The notes beneath the pieces were generated by a model. That model saw only the letters and a list, made by a program, of their open reading frames with translations, was not told where the DNA came from and did not search any database. From Lampris incognitus (lineage: Eukaryota; Chordata; Actinopteri; Lampriformes; Lampridae): DNA of 64,000 bases. The stretch is taken from NCBI RefSeq assembly GCF_029633865.1, contig NC_079211.1:150843232-150907231 (forward strand), in the 5' to 3' direction. Position numbers and translations under genes: made by a program. Below are positions 1 through 12,800 of the stretch, in pieces (the stretch's first letter is position 1; every line of letters starts with the position of its first letter).

Positions 1-1180
1 ACACACACATCCATGTGTTGAAAAAAAATGGTTAACCCTAAAATTAACCCTGAGCCTAATTGTAATGCCTGTCTTTTATACCAGGCCAAAATATACCCAT
101 CACCGCAGTAGTAACCTCAGCCGTAAATCTTCATCACCTTCATCCAGAAATAACCCTTTTCCTCACTGGGACCAAAAACAAACAAGAAAAACGTCCCCAC
201 TAGGTAGGTGGCTCTGACTTTTACTGTGTTTATGAGGACGTTTGGTCCTTATGAGTGTGGATAAAGGAAATTACACACACACACAAATCTCCTTTGAGTA
301 GCATAGGGTATTTGAATGAGGGTGGTTTAAGGGTCCCCTATCTTTGTGAGAAATTAAGAGGATTTATGGTGAAGGTTGCCTTGTCTGACGAGTCGTCTGC
401 GTGCCCCGGAGAACCAGGCGTTAACTCTCCAGCATGCCGGCCTGCAAGCAGGGTACTACCGGCAAGGTTCACTGCATTTTTTGTTTTTTTGTTGTTTTTT
501 TTTTTTTTTTGCAGAATAAAGGAAAAATCTGGCAGATTAAGTTCAAGTATTGCTATACTTAAATTAAACTAGGACATGAGTTTGTATTTCTGTCGCTATC
601 TAGCACAAACTGTCCTGATTTCCAGAACATTCCCAAATTATGGTCTTGGGTTGAGCTTGCAGGGCCAGGGTGCATTGTTGAACTCTGTGATAATTCTGTC
701 AACGTCAGAATGATTCATAGGCCGTGGTAAAACTTCACGTCAGTGGAAAGAACACTGTTTATGATATTAAAAAAGAAAAGGTGCACCAAGGAAGAAACAA
801 AAGAAGAAAGTCCTTCACCCAGATGCACATCTGACTGTAGAAAGCAGCTTTTGTACACAAACTATGTTGGCAAGTACAAAATGAGGTGACAACGTTAACC
901 GAGTCGTACTCTTCTTTGTTTAGTGGAGATGAACTGCTCCAGTGAATAAAAAAACCTAAAATTTTATCGCATCACATATAAACCATGACTGGTATGGTTT
1001 ACCCTGAAGAATTAATGTGAACTCCATTCATTCTTATTACTTTTTAAAAAGATGTCATCTCAAAAGAAAAGGCCAAGTAACTGACGACTAAACTAACTAA
1101 AGGTCAAAGGTCCGTTACACAAACTCTTGGTTGGGTGAGACCTGTTTACACCATGGAAACAATCATGATCGTCAACATTA
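1..1180. other. Intergenic, nothing recognised
   Basis: AT-rich with a T run at 493-512. Frames here (such as 255-572) have no domain-like content. Confidence 0.5.
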
Positions 1181-1332
1181 TCTGTCTCATATATATATCT
1201 ATATATATATATATATCTCCAATGAGTCAAGTAAACTCTTCATGAGGCAGTACAAGCCTGTTGCATGCCAAATTATCTATCGATCTATCTATCTATCTGT
1301 CTGTCGCTCTGTCTGTCTATCTATGTGTCTGT
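1180..1332. repeat. TA and TCTA/TCTG microsatellites
   Basis: TA run at 1187-1216 and tetranucleotide tcta/tctg run at 1277-1326, either side of a fragment with gtacaagcctgttgc. Confidence 0.85.
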
Positions 1333-1733
1333 AAATATATAACTTTGTTAAAAGAAACACTCAACAGTAGGGAAAGTGCCCAACAAATAAGGAGCAAAAT
1401 AATCCAGTGAGTCAAGTAAATTCTTTATGAGACGGTACAAGCCTGTTTCCTGCAATAAGCATCATCAGCTGTCAATAAAGCCACGTGGGAAAGAACATAC
1501 CGTCTACTGCCTCGTCATGCCCATCACGTGCACAACGTCCAGTGGGGGGGGGGGTGCAACATTCAAAAACACGTGACCACTGATGGCACAGTTGGGGGGA
1601 GGGGATTATTTGTCTATCGTCATGATTTATTTGTACAAAATAGGTGTTTATATCTGTGTCTGCAACTGCTGGTCAGTTCATTCCTGCTATTCCGTGTGGA
1701 CATTTGTGGTTTGCAGATGATAAAATATGTCAG

Positions 1734-2420
1734 TTAGACACAGGTTGCACATTTTACTGCTGGGTGAATATGTTTTGTTCTTCGAGAGGATTTTCCAGGT
1801 GGTTGAATAATAATGTTTCTGTCCGCCAATGACCAAATATAAGGGCTTAAACATGTGACATTCTTTAAACGGTTGTTTGTAAAGCTACACACGTGAGCAT
1901 TAAACCTCTTTTTGAATGTTCCCTCTGTTAGACCCACGTATGTCAAGTCAAGTCAATGTTATTTGTATAGCCCAATATCACAAATTACAAATTTGCCTCA
2001 GTGGGCTTAACAGCAACACAACATCCTGTCCTTAGACCCTCTCATCGGATAAGGAACAACTCGTATGTCTCTGTTTTGTCGTTGTCACCTCGTCACCATA
2101 GCTTGGTAGATACCTCCCTTCGTCTGGCATTTTCCTTCCAGGGGGCGTGACTCGTTCACGCGGCAGTTGCAGTTGGGGGAGTCCGATTGTGATGAAGGTG
2201 TCGTTGATTTGTTGGTGGTTCTTGTGTTGTGGGACGATATTATTTGTTGAATGTTAGGCATGCCGCTGTAACTGGTTTTGATGGTGTTCTTATTGAATAC
2301 CTTCCCCAGTCGATGGTCCAGGGTGAAACACTTATCCAAAAGTTCAAAAAACTGCTCACCATGTTTGTGGCCATGGGATCGCTGTAGGGTGGCTTGTATC
2401 GGGTGATGTTTCGTTTATAT
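1734..2420 (-). pseudogene. Penelope-like element fragment with GIY-YIG endonuclease, interrupted
   Basis: Minus-strand text FELL-DKCFTLDHRLGKVFNK, IISSHN, CNCRVN and PLEGKC (2420-2085) is the RT-to-endonuclease linker of Penelope-like elements; YVGLTEGTFKKRFNAH with LSPYIWSLADRN (1946-1740) is the start of the GIY-YIG endonuclease domain. Between them sits an unrelated repeat (about 1947-2083). The RT domain is missing, and the endonuclease is cut short after HPAVKCATC. Fragments of likely terminal repeats lie to the left (1220-1260 and 1400-1470, both containing tacaagcctgtt). Confidence 0.7.
1947..2083. mobile_element. Short interspersed repeat inserted in the Penelope fragment
   Basis: Contains ttatttgtatagcccaatat and gcctcagtgggcttaacagc, a sequence common in fish genomes as a SINE/LINE-tail type repeat (recognised from memory). 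It splits the Penelope endonuclease reading between QAMVT and YVGLTEG. Confidence 0.5.
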
Positions 2421-2714
2421 GTACGTATATGTATATATACATACATGTACATATGGGCTTGTATATACATATATGTACAAACAGGCTTGTACTGCTATGC
2501 ATTAAAACTTTTCCCCTGCATCTGTATTAATATATGTACATAGGTATATATACATATATGTACAAATATGTGCATACAAATATGTATATATGTATGTACA
2601 TACATATGTGTGTTTGTATGTATGTATGTATGTATATACATATATGCATATGTGTGTATATTATACACACACATACATATGTATACACATACATACATAC
2701 ATACATACATACAT

Positions 2715-2798
<84 letters not shown>

Positions 2799-2807
2799 GT
2801 CATATAT

Positions 2808-2841
<34 letters not shown>

Positions 2842-2845
2842 AGAT
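2403..2845. repeat. Compound microsatellite (ATGT/TACA, CA, TG)
   Basis: Mixed atgtatac units, a tacatacatac run (2680-2790) with a CA run in the middle, then a TG run (2811-2840). Parts are self-complementary. Confidence 0.95.
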
Positions 2846-2849
2846 AACA

Positions 2850-3922
2850 GTCCATTAGCAGTCATAATACCGAACAGTCTTCTGTGTCTCTGAAATGCCG
2901 CTGGAGTTGTGTCCAGCGATGACGTCACTAGTGGAAAGTCTGAAACGCTGTCTTTACAGGGCATTTGATGACATCTCCTACAACAGCTGTGTGTACTTAG
3001 GTTATTCACATCTTCCTAGACATTGTTGTCCATTTCGATGTAAACCGACCAAAGGCCGCAGCAAACCGGGGAGTAAGGGTTGTAGTTTTGACACTGACGT
3101 CCACAGCAGACACACTTTTGGTGGGACTTCACCGACACACAGACGACCGCTCAGTTTTATGGCTGCTGATGGGGTGTTATATCCCTAAAACGTGTATGTA
3201 AAGATAATGTTGACAATCAGGATTGGTTTCCTTTTAAGCCAGGCGGGCTTCAACGGTGAACCCTTCCTCCTCCGGCCCAGAGGAAGTGGATAGGTTTTTT
3301 TTTTTCTTTCCCGCTTATGTTCTGAACCAGTCAGATGATCCTTTGCACACTTTTGAACGAGGAAGCAAAGCTGACGGCAGACTACGGCAGCCGGTGTCTG
3401 TCAGCAGCTACCAGGGAATTTCTGAACTACTTTGGCAAGTTGTTCAACAGGAAAACCACAAGAGTGATTAGCATCACAGATATGCACCACGCAAAGAGGT
3501 GAATATAAAACACACCCTTGCACCACGGCAGTAATCACCCCCTTGGAAATATGGCCGGGAGGCTGCGTTTCTTTTCCTTTTTTCCTTGCTTTGTGATTCT
3601 TTTCGGGGTTTTTTTCCTGCGGAGCAGGGCGGGTGTAAATCTTGCCGTCCATTGTTGTAACGTGCGCAGGTTTCCCTCCGAATCGGCGCAGGCCCCTGGA
3701 CCAGCCTAAAGCAAGCAGCTGAGTAGCACATGTTGAAGGACCTCCTGCCGACTCCCAAAGACCCTCTTGATAAATTTCCTACAGGTGGAGCGGTTTACGA
3801 CACGCCCGAATATACAAATGTACATTGCTGCATTTTAGAGCGTGAATATAAATCTGATGTTTACCCTCCCCCGGGTCTTTGAGGCGTGTTACACAAAACA
3901 TCTCGGGGGTTTTTTTTGGGGT

Positions 3923-3928
<6 letters not shown>
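2850..3928. other. Intergenic, nothing recognised
   Basis: Mixed composition with short open frames on both strands, none resembling a known protein. Confidence 0.45.

Positions 3929-3973
<45 letters not shown>
3929..3973. repeat. CT microsatellite
   Basis: A pure ctctct run of about 45 bp. Confidence 0.9.
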
Positions 3974-3974
<1 letters not shown>

Positions 3975-4492
3975 GTGAGTTCCAGGGAGACCTTGTTAGG
4001 TCCACTGCTTTCTTCTCCTTACATCCGTAGCTCATTTTCACAGGGGTGATATAATTTTTCATTCGAAACAGGAGGGGGGGGGTGGTGACATCGGCGAGAG
4101 CAGTCGCAAAAGAACCGCACCTTTTTTCCTGACGGGTGAGAATATTTTAGGCCTCATTGATTCCCAATAATGACTTCCGTGGGGTAAATCCTCCCGTTGG
4201 CAGCCACGGATCCTATTTCAGCGTTCATATTGTACGACCGAGTCTGGTGATTTCCCCGCAGAGTGGCGAGCTGCGTATCTGTAACTGTGAGAGGTCAGGG
4301 CAGAAAAAGAGCAATGGGGAAAAAAGGCCCGTGTGTTTTTCCTTTTTCATTAGAACCTTCCCTTAAGTCGGCCCACAGGAAAGTATGCAAAGCAATCCAG
4401 CATGGGATTAACATCATCGTCAGGCCTGGGAATCAGCAGGTACCTCCCAGTTCCATATTACCGCAATATTTTAGTTTCGATTCGATACATAT

Positions 4493-5353
4493 CAGTGGCG
4501 GCTGGTGCTAAAAATGTTTGGGGGGGGGGCAATTTAGTTTGGTGCAGCACACCTGACAGCTGCTTTAATGTCCACTCAGACACAGAGTTATTCAGAAGGA
4601 CCGTGTAGCCTATAGATTTTATCAGGGTTCGCAGACGGTGGATGATTGACAGTCGAGACGAGGCGTGGTGGTGGGTGTGAACATGATTGACAGCCATGAG
4701 AATTGTTCAATCACATTAGATCAACAACCATTAAAACAATACCAATTCACTGCCAATAAAAGTGGGAGTGTCTGGGGTGCACAGAACTGCGCCCCCTGGA
4801 AAATCTGAAGAAACCAATCAGACAGCAGCCTCAGGTCACCTGCTCGCCACAAGTTTGAGGGCTTACATAAGGTATGGTTTGGCCGGCGCCCCTCACCCAG
4901 GAAGTATATGTATTCAGACAGGAAGTATATGTATTCAGACAGGAAGTATATGTATTCAGACAGGAATCGACCAAATACCATTTGCACCAATATTTAATGC
5001 TGCTGACAGGCGCTCACAGACTGACAAACACTTTTATTTCATCATTACTTGCGTTATACAACTAAATTATATTTAACGTGTTCTTTTAAATATGTTTATA
5101 GGCATTGACAATTTTAGCATATTAAACAAGTCACATATTGAGTAATTTAACACAATAAACCCCTCACCTCCCCCCACCTGACATTCCCAGATCCTCAAGG
5201 AGAAATACAAATTAAAGTAATAATGAAATTACATACAACTACATCGAAGACAAAAAAAATAAACAAACAAAAAAAACATGTTTAGTAGATTTTTATCTCT
5301 TGATATTTGAAGGGGGTGACGCCCCAGCGCCCTGTACTGGCCAGCCGCCACTG
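4493..5353. mobile_element. Non-autonomous hAT element with 8-bp target duplication
   Basis: Begins CAGTGGCGGCTG and ends CAGCCGCCACTG, a perfect 12-bp terminal inverted repeat. It is flanked by atacatat (4485-4492) and atacgtat (5354-5361), an 8-bp target duplication with one mismatch, as expected for hAT elements. At 861 bp with no transposase it is non-autonomous. A 21-bp unit is repeated three times inside. Confidence 0.85.
4900..4966. repeat. 21-bp tandem repeat, three copies
   Basis: aggaagtatatgtattcag plus ac, repeated three times with no changes, then aggaat. Inside the 4493-5353 hAT element. Frames stay open because the unit is a multiple of 3. Confidence 0.9.
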
Positions 5354-5361
5354 ATACGTAT

Positions 5362-7489
5362 TGTGATTTTTTTTTTTCTTTTCCAAATATCACAACATTA
5401 TAAATATTGTGCTTCGACGTTATGATTTTTAAGGCTCCGTCCCCTCTTATCTACAATTAAATGTCAAAACTGCAAAAATCCAAATAAAACATGCAACAAA
5501 GTACATTTGTCACAAAAGCTTCAGTCATGAGGAAACCTCCCTTAGTAAAACATTCAAAACAAATCCGATTTACACGGTTCTGTAGAAATCATTACACCAA
5601 TCCTCTGCACGGCATCTGTTCATTGAGCATCAACGTTGCAATTCGGGGGAATTACTGCGGTATCAAAATCACGTTGCTATTTTTGCACTGTGTCGATCCC
5701 CCCCCACCCACGTCCGACTGTTGTAGCTCCTGTGACTTGTTGGAAACAGGAAGCTTGGAAAATCCCAGAAACATGGAGACCAGATTTTCCACCTTGAAAA
5801 TTGATGAAAACTGAACTGACAGAATGCGACTAAGTAATGTACGACAGGATGGGGAAGCGGTGTAGAGGTTAAAGGTTAATTCTACTTCCCGGGCATCTGT
5901 CCCAAGCATCCCTTTACCTAAAGCACTTTGTGAGATGAGATTCGAGATGAGACCGAGTTAGATTTTCTTGAAAACGTGAAATTTCATCGCCCTCTCCGCA
6001 AATACGGCTTTGTCTTCAGCTGGGTCACTCTCCGGCTGGAATCACACGCAGCGAACACATGACACACGTGATTTGTGTAGCATTGTACCATGGAATAGCC
6101 TGACCAGCCCCCCCAACCCCACCGCATAAGAAACTGAAAGCACCATCAACTCCGCAATCATTCTGATCAAAGGCAGGTTGGCTGTCTCTCCCGAGATAGA
6201 CTTACAGGTGATGTATTGGATGAGTCCAGTGTCCAAATGTACTTCAGAGGTGGTATCCCCCTGTGTCAGGCAGGTTCTCCATAAAACACTTTCATGTTGC
6301 TCAATAAGAAGAAAGGTCCTGTAAAAATTCTAAGGTGGAGTCAGATGTTGGAGGTTTTATTTTTCATCTATGCCTCAGATTTCTTTCTTTTCTTTTTTCT
6401 TTTCTTTTTTCTTTTTTTTTTACCCAGGCTCTGACTTGGCTTCCAAACCAACATGGGCTCTTCCTATCTTCTTCAGCATATCTTGCCGCCTTGCTTGGAT
6501 TACAAAGGGTTGTTTAGATTTTTATATCCGACCCGATTTGAAGATATTTCAATTCAAACTTTCAACAAGGCAGGAAAAGTCCCGCTTCGGCTTCGAGAGA
6601 GCCGAGCCGTGGGCATTCTGCTCCTCGTTGTCAGATATGGTAAAGATTAGTTTGGTAACAGCCCCCACTGCGTTCCCCTTTTTCCATGCGAGTCAGGCCG
6701 GGGTATTAAATCTCATTGCATGTGGAATGACAGGTCATCACACCTTGGTCCTTCTACATGTCTAGGCATTGGGAGGATGAATCAGACACAGCTCACAAAT
6801 CACGATATTTACTGGTGAATTATACACTTGAAAAGATACAGGAGTCCTATCCGGGGACTGAAATATTTTATACATCTGTTTAGGTTTTCAGAAGAAGCTG
6901 CTCAAAGGCGATCTGATTCATTTCACATTTGCTACAACGTATCAAGTCCAAAGTAGCTCCAAGGTCGGCGATGCTCTCAGCAGGCCACGAAAACATCTTT
7001 GTTCTTCACATCAAACAACGTTCGTCTTGACTTTTGACTTGACTGAAAAACAGAATAGAAAAACTGGTGGATGCGGCGCAGTCCACATCAACATGTCGAC
7101 TAAACATCCCTTCAGAGGCCTCCTCAAGATGTTTCTGCAACCAGCTGACAGTAGCCCCCACCCATCTTCATCAATGAACATGAAGTCGGTATGAAATTAT
7201 GTTCTGCAAAACCTGCGTGCTGCAGATGAACATCACGTCTTGACAAACTATGTTACTTGAAAAACTATGGGGTGCCGCCGTTGGAAAAAAAACAAGGATA
7301 TTTGTCTTATTTAGGTAACAGATACACCGGTTTCACTTTTTCACTGCCGATATCAATTCTGAACATGAGTCTTTAATTATCGGCTGATAGCGAATATCGA
7401 TCTGATCCATTACTGTCCCGGAACAGAGCAGACTCTCGGACCACGAGTTTGAAGTCAATGGGAAAAAATAACTGAGATGCAATCAGGTT
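5362..7489. other. Intergenic, nothing recognised
   Basis: Mostly unique sequence. A CT/T-rich run at 6382-6421 gives false FFSFF frames. Confidence 0.45.
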
Positions 7490-7910
7490 TTTCACCCCCC
7501 CCCCCCCTTTTTCTCCCCAAATTGTACCCACGCAATTACCCCACTCTTGCGAGCCGTCCCGGTCTCTGCTCCACCCCCTCTGCTGATCCGGGGAGGGCTG
7601 CAGACTACCACATGCCTCCTCTAATACATGTGGAGTCACCAGCCGCTTCTTTTCACCTGACAGTGAGGACTTTCACCAGGGGGATGTGTTTCCCCCATTT
7701 CCCCCTCCCCCCCGAACAGGCACCCCGACCAACCAGAGGAGGCGCTAGTGCAGCGACCAGAACACATACCCACATTTGGCTTCCCACCCGCAGACACGGC
7801 CAATTGTGTCTGTAGGGACGCCCGACCAAGGCGGAGGTAACATGGGGATTTGAACCGGCGATCCCCGTGTTGGTAGGCAATGGAATAGACCGCTACACTA
7901 CCTGGACGCC
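7490..7910 (-). mobile_element. tRNA-headed SINE type B
   Basis: On the minus strand it starts ggcgtccaggtagtgtagcg with B-box ggttcaaatcccc, and ends in ggggagaaaaaggggggg. A matching copy lies at 25013-25442. Confidence 0.72.
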
Positions 7911-8534
7911 TCAGTTTTTTCACCTTTAAAGGAATACGGGCCCCTTGTACTCAAAATGCATTAAATTGGGCCGTTTTGCTTTTATCTAAAACTTGTTACT
8001 CGACGCTTTTAGCTCAGTTTTGCTATTAAGTTGCGTGTGGCAGGATGCATCCATCATAATACAGATAAATATGTCGAGAGTGGGTAGAAAGTTTTCCATT
8101 CGGGTGACTTCTGAGTGTTTCTGAGGAGTTTATTTGACCGTGTTAGTGAAAGTACTCTGAGACCAAACACAAACACCAACGAAATGTTCTCCTTCCATCC
8201 TGGATGTCACACTGTGGAGGTCCTCACCCGTCACATCTCAGATAACCATCCTGCTCTGGTGCAGCTTCATTAGATCACATTCGGGCTATTCGGGCCATAT
8301 TCACCATTTACCACACGGGCCACTTCAGGATCACATCCAGATTACATGTTGCCGAGAGCACCGCATCTTTGCCAAAAAAGGCCCACATTTGATTTGGCAT
8401 ATTTGGGCCAAATTTGCTGTTATACGCGTGGGCCACTTCAGGCTGACATCCATTTTGTCAGGGCCAGAAGAAGGCCATCAGTGCCGCATCATTGCCTGAA
8501 GCGGCCCACATTCGGATGCTATCTGGGCCGGATC
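7911..8534. other. Intergenic with degenerate GGGCCA-type repeat
   Basis: 8270-8534 has several loosely spaced gggcca and ccacattt(g) motifs with a period of roughly 60-100 bp, a decayed repeat. The rest is unremarkable. Confidence 0.4.
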
Positions 8535-8637
8535 GGCAGACGGGGTGGAGCAACGACCAGGACAACTCATAAGAGTGGGGTAGTTGGCCGGATACAATTG
8601 TGTAGAAAAAAAAAAGGGGGGGGTCAAAAAGAAAAAA
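8535..8637 (+). mobile_element. SINE type B, 3' end only
   Basis: gacggggtggagcaacgacc through gtgtagaaaaaaaaaagggg is the tail of the type B SINE in the forward orientation. It follows a degenerate repeat with gggcca motifs (8270-8534). Confidence 0.55.
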
Positions 8638-8639
8638 AA

Positions 8640-9929
8640 GAAGAGACCCAGTACTCCCTAGGTGATATTTGCTCTGCCTTCTGAGATGCTGACCTTTTTC
8701 ATAATCTTGACTTACATCTAGTGCGCAACCCACCAAGCCACATTTCTTGGCATGTGCACGTCACTTTGCAAATAAAAACAGATCCCGACTGGGATTCTGA
8801 TGACTAAGATAAATACTGTTTATTTTCTGTTCTTCATTGTTTTATCTTTGTCAACGGAGAGTTCTCCAACATGACAGCCCAGATGTCCAACCTGTGTCCC
8901 ATCTGGAGATGTGCTGTCTGCACACCGGCATGACGCAAAACCCTAAAGTCAGACAGCCTAAACAGCCTCTCACAGATAAGACAGAGATAAGAAATAGAAA
9001 CCAGTTTCATCACACTGTACCGTACAGGAAACAACGTGTGTTGATATAAAAACATGGAGAATAGCATGGCCCTTGTTGCCTAAACAGGACTAAAGTGTCA
9101 CAGTGGCAACAGGTGCCATCAGGCCACCTCCAAGGTTAAGCCTGGCCCCGGACCCTCAGGGGTCAGCCTCCCTCCCCCTATGTAGAAGCGTTAATTTGAG
9201 TAACGTCAACAAGGGAAAAATAAAGAGTGGTGCAAAATAAGCAAAAATATGTCTGGTCAGACAACATGATGTCATCATTTTAACCTTTGTTTTTTTTTTT
9301 AACTTAAAATTAGGTTCAAGATTATTAAGAGTACAGTACATGTAAGTGTTGGGGTTAACTGAGGTATTGTGGATAAATTTACTTTTTATATGGCTTGTGT
9401 TATTGTTATTTAGTAATATTACTGCTGCATTCTGTGCCTTGTGTTTTATACCTATTTATAATGTACTATGGAATATCCCAGTTAAACATTGTACATTCTG
9501 CACACTTTGTCCATACTGCTAAATGATTTTGTTCATAGCCTACGTGTTATACTTTCTGCATATTACCATTACACAGTATACATTTGGCACTTTACTGTTG
9601 CATGCTGTAAATTTGCACACTTTATCCATGTAGTACATACATGTTTTGTTTTGTTTTTGGTTTTTTGTTTTTTTTGCATATTACTGTTGCACATTGTTAC
9701 ACATACTGTATGTTTGCACACTAAATTTGCACACATTTTGAACACATACTTTATACTTGTTGCTCACATTGGCTTGTCTATAGGCCTGCTGTACTTTGTT
9801 CTCGGAGAATATTTTTATTTTTTTTTCCACTTTAGTTTTTATTGTTATTTTCATTGTTTTACAACAAACAAACCCTAAAATTAAACAATAAATTAAAAAG
9901 TTAAAGTTAAAAATAAATGTTGTTTGGGA
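8640..9929. other. Intergenic, AT-rich to the right
   Basis: 8640-9300 is unique. 9400-9900 has repeated ttgcaca(c/t) motifs and T runs, perhaps the 3' UTR of the LINE fragment that follows. Confidence 0.4.
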
Positions 9930-10290
9930 GTTACAGTCTTAGTAGTCCATCCATTCTTCCAGTTTCCATATCAAGATCAGTTGTCCTTTCTGTAGTCTTG
10001 GTCGCTGTTCTGGTTTCTGAGTAATGTCCATTTCAGCCACTTGTCTTCTAGTTGTGCTTCTTGTAATCTCAAGCCATGTGTCAGTTTTTCCATTTTATAG
10101 CGTTCCTCTACTGTCTAACCACTGCTCCTGGGTAGGGGGGTCCACTTTACCCCATTTCCTTGTAATGGCCTTTTTACTAGCTAGTAACAGTATTTTGACC
10201 AGATATCTATCTGTTATGTGTACATTTCCTTCAGTAAAATTACACAGATCAAGCACCATGTAGCTCATAGGGATATCGTATCTTATTTTT
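9930..10290 (-). pseudogene. Tx1/L1-like LINE C-terminal fragment
   Basis: Minus-strand text RYDIPMSYMVLDLCNFTEGN, ILLLASKKAITRKWGKVDPP and TQEQWL matches the same C-terminal block style as the 23 kb fragment (K-K-A-I-T-x-x-W). Interrupted by stops. The AT-rich sequence to the left (9400-9900), with repeated ttgcacac motifs, may be its 3' UTR. Confidence 0.5.
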
Positions 10291-11018
10291 AGTAATTATT
10301 TATTTATTATTTATTTATTGATTAAGAATATTTTTATTCTTACCTATTTTCTCTTTGTTCCCTTTTTGTAACTGTTGACTCCATAGCTATTGTGACAACG
10401 TAATTTATCCATACGTAGAAATAAAGGTTTATCTTATCTTGGCTTATCTCTCCACAAAGTAAGGTACAACATAAAAACACTTTTCCAACATCTTTCAACA
10501 AGGCAATGTCAGGAATAACTGCAGCAGATATGGCCTTCAGCTGAGTGTTTACTGGCCCACTGATTAACTCCAATGAGCTCATATTGAGAGAAAAGCATTT
10601 AAGGCTTAAAATGTCAGGTTAAACAAATGGTTGCTGAGCATTCGGCCAACTCTTACACTTCATGCCTGCCACCGGTTCACACAGCATCATGCTCTCCAGA
10701 TAGAGTGACTTTGATCCAGCGGTAAAAACCTCCCTCTCTCTCTTCGGGGCTGTTTACACCTGGCATTAACATGTGTCCTGGGCGATCCGATCACAAGCGG
10801 ACAGGTCTAAGTACAGGTGTGAATGCACCCAATAATACATTCTCAATGTGTCTTGAGATCTGATCCCTCAGGCCACATTCGGAGGTGGTCTGGGATGCAT
10901 TTGTCCACATCGCATTTAAAGTGTAAACGCACGTGTGTCCTAGGCAGAGGACATCAGTTGACTAGGCAGTCACCAAAGCCTCCTCTAGGTTTAGGTTTTT
11001 TTTTTTTTTGTCTACCTC

Positions 11019-11387
11019 GGCGGCACAGTGGCGCAGTGGTTAGCATAGTCGCCTCACAGCAAGAATGTCCTGGGTTCAAGCCCTAGGGTAATCCAACCTT
11101 GGGGGTCGTCCTCTGTGTGGAGTTTGCATGTTCTCCCCGTGTCTGTGTGGGTTTCCTCCGGGTGCTCCGGTTTCCCCCCACAGTACAAAGACATGTAGGT
11201 CAGGTGGATCGGCTGTACTAAATTGTCCCTAGGTGTGAATGTGTGTGTTTGTGGGCCCTTGTGTGATGGCCTGGCGGCCTGTCTAGGGTGTCTCCCCGCC
11301 TGCCGCCCAATGACTGCTGGGATAGGCTCCAGCATCCCTGCGACCCTGAGAGCAGGATAAGCGCTTCGGATTATGGGTGGATGGATG
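11019..11387 (+). mobile_element. tRNA-headed SINE, full-length type A
   Basis: Head ggcggcacagtggcgcagtg with A-box (tggcgcagtgg) and B-box (gggttcaagcc), body with gcatgttctccccgtgtctg and cctgcgaccctgagagcagg, and a ggatggatg tail. It lacks the fold of a working tRNA; the boxes would serve as an internal Pol III promoter. Confidence 0.75.
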
Positions 11388-12224
11388 TTTACCTCATCTT
11401 TAATTTCTGACACACATCAGCCCACAACTGAGGAAGAGCCCCCGGCCGCTTGCACATTCAAGTTCAACTCCAGGTTCAAGTTCATTTATCCACCGCAGCC
11501 CAGAGCCCGACCCTCTCAAACCTGCTGGAATAATTAATCAGCCCGATCCGATGTGATCGGGTCGAGTCTGACAGGGTTCGGGCTGAGAATTGCGAAGTCT
11601 AGTGTTCAGACTGACGCTCCTAATTCACTCAGTTAATTTTCCTCATCACATTAGTTGTCTCTATCTGGTGCTACATGCATTTGCTGCGCCCATGCCGTTG
11701 TAATAATGTGAACCTATTTACCCACAATAGACTATTTCTTAAATGCAACATATCAGGTCAGGGGTCTGAACGCTTTCAGACAGATCTACATCATCATCAT
11801 CAGAATAATAATGTTTATTTACACAACACTTTTTAAAAATCTGTTCTGCTTCACAACAAAGTGGCATGGAAGTGCAGTTGGGACATGGAATGATTTATTT
11901 TATTTCTTTAAGAGCACCTCAAATTTTGTATGACAACATAATTTGACATTCCACGTCCTAAGGACCAAACTGTGATGCCGGAAGTCGGCACACCCCAGTC
12001 CCCTCTTTTGCCTGCTGCCCGGCCTGCATTGCAACCTACCCCAGTGCTCATCCCCACATGTGATGGGTCCAGGGGGTGGTGGCTCCATGCTTTTTTTTTG
12101 GGTTGGGCCCAACCAGGCCCCATGGGCCAAGGCCCGGAGGGGACCTCAGTTTCCATTTTCCGGGCAGGGTGCTGTAACTCTGCTGGTGTAATTTCATTGG
12201 GTTTCTTGGGAATCAACTAACTCT

Positions 12225-12800
12225 CAATTTACCAGTCAGTCTTTGTTCCAACCCTCACCTATGGTCATGAGCTTTGGGTAGTGACCGAAAGGGTGAGATC
12301 GCGGATACAAGCTGCTGAAGTGAGGGTGTCTGGGCTCAGCCTTACAGATAGGGTGAGGAGCTCGGACATCCGGAGGGAGCTCAGAGTAGAGCCGCTGCTC
12401 CTTTGCATTGAAAGGAGTCAGTTGGGGTGGTTTAGGCATCTGATTAAGATGCCTCCTGAGCACCTTCCTTTGGAGGTTTACCGGGCACGGCCAACTGGAA
12501 GGAGACCCCAGGGTAGACCCAGAACTCGTTGGAGGGACTACATGTCCAGTCTGGCCTGGGAATGCTTTGGTATCCCCCAGGAGGAGCTGGAGGGTGTTGC
12601 TGGGGAGAGTGGGAGGAGACCCCAGGGTAGACCCAGAACTGGCTGGAGGGACTACATGTCCAGTCTGGCCTGGTAACGCTTTGGGATCCCCCAAGAGGAG
12701 CTGGAGGGCATTGCTGGGGAGAGAGGTGTCTGCAGTGCCCTACTTAGCTTGCTGCCACCGCGGCCCGACCCCGGAGAAGCAGCTGAAGATGAATGAATGA
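12225..12800 (+). pseudogene. LINE 3' end with internal 113-bp duplication
   Basis: Same family: LTYGHEL-type text, VRSSDIRRELRVEPLLLCIE, SQLGWFRHLIKMPPEHLPLE, then the segment RRPQGRPRTRWRDYMSSLAW. The stretch beginning ggagacccca is present twice, at 12501 and 12614 (offset 113 bp), so the last part of the protein region is repeated out of frame. It ends in gatgaatgaatg. Located inside the 10746-13272 TIR element. Confidence 0.78.

Noticed and set aside
11019-11100. tRNA gene
   Set aside because: A- and B-box motifs are present but no proper cloverleaf is seen, and the sequence continues into a SINE body repeated in the window. The same holds for the heads at 7910, 19144, 25442, 57100 and 60955.
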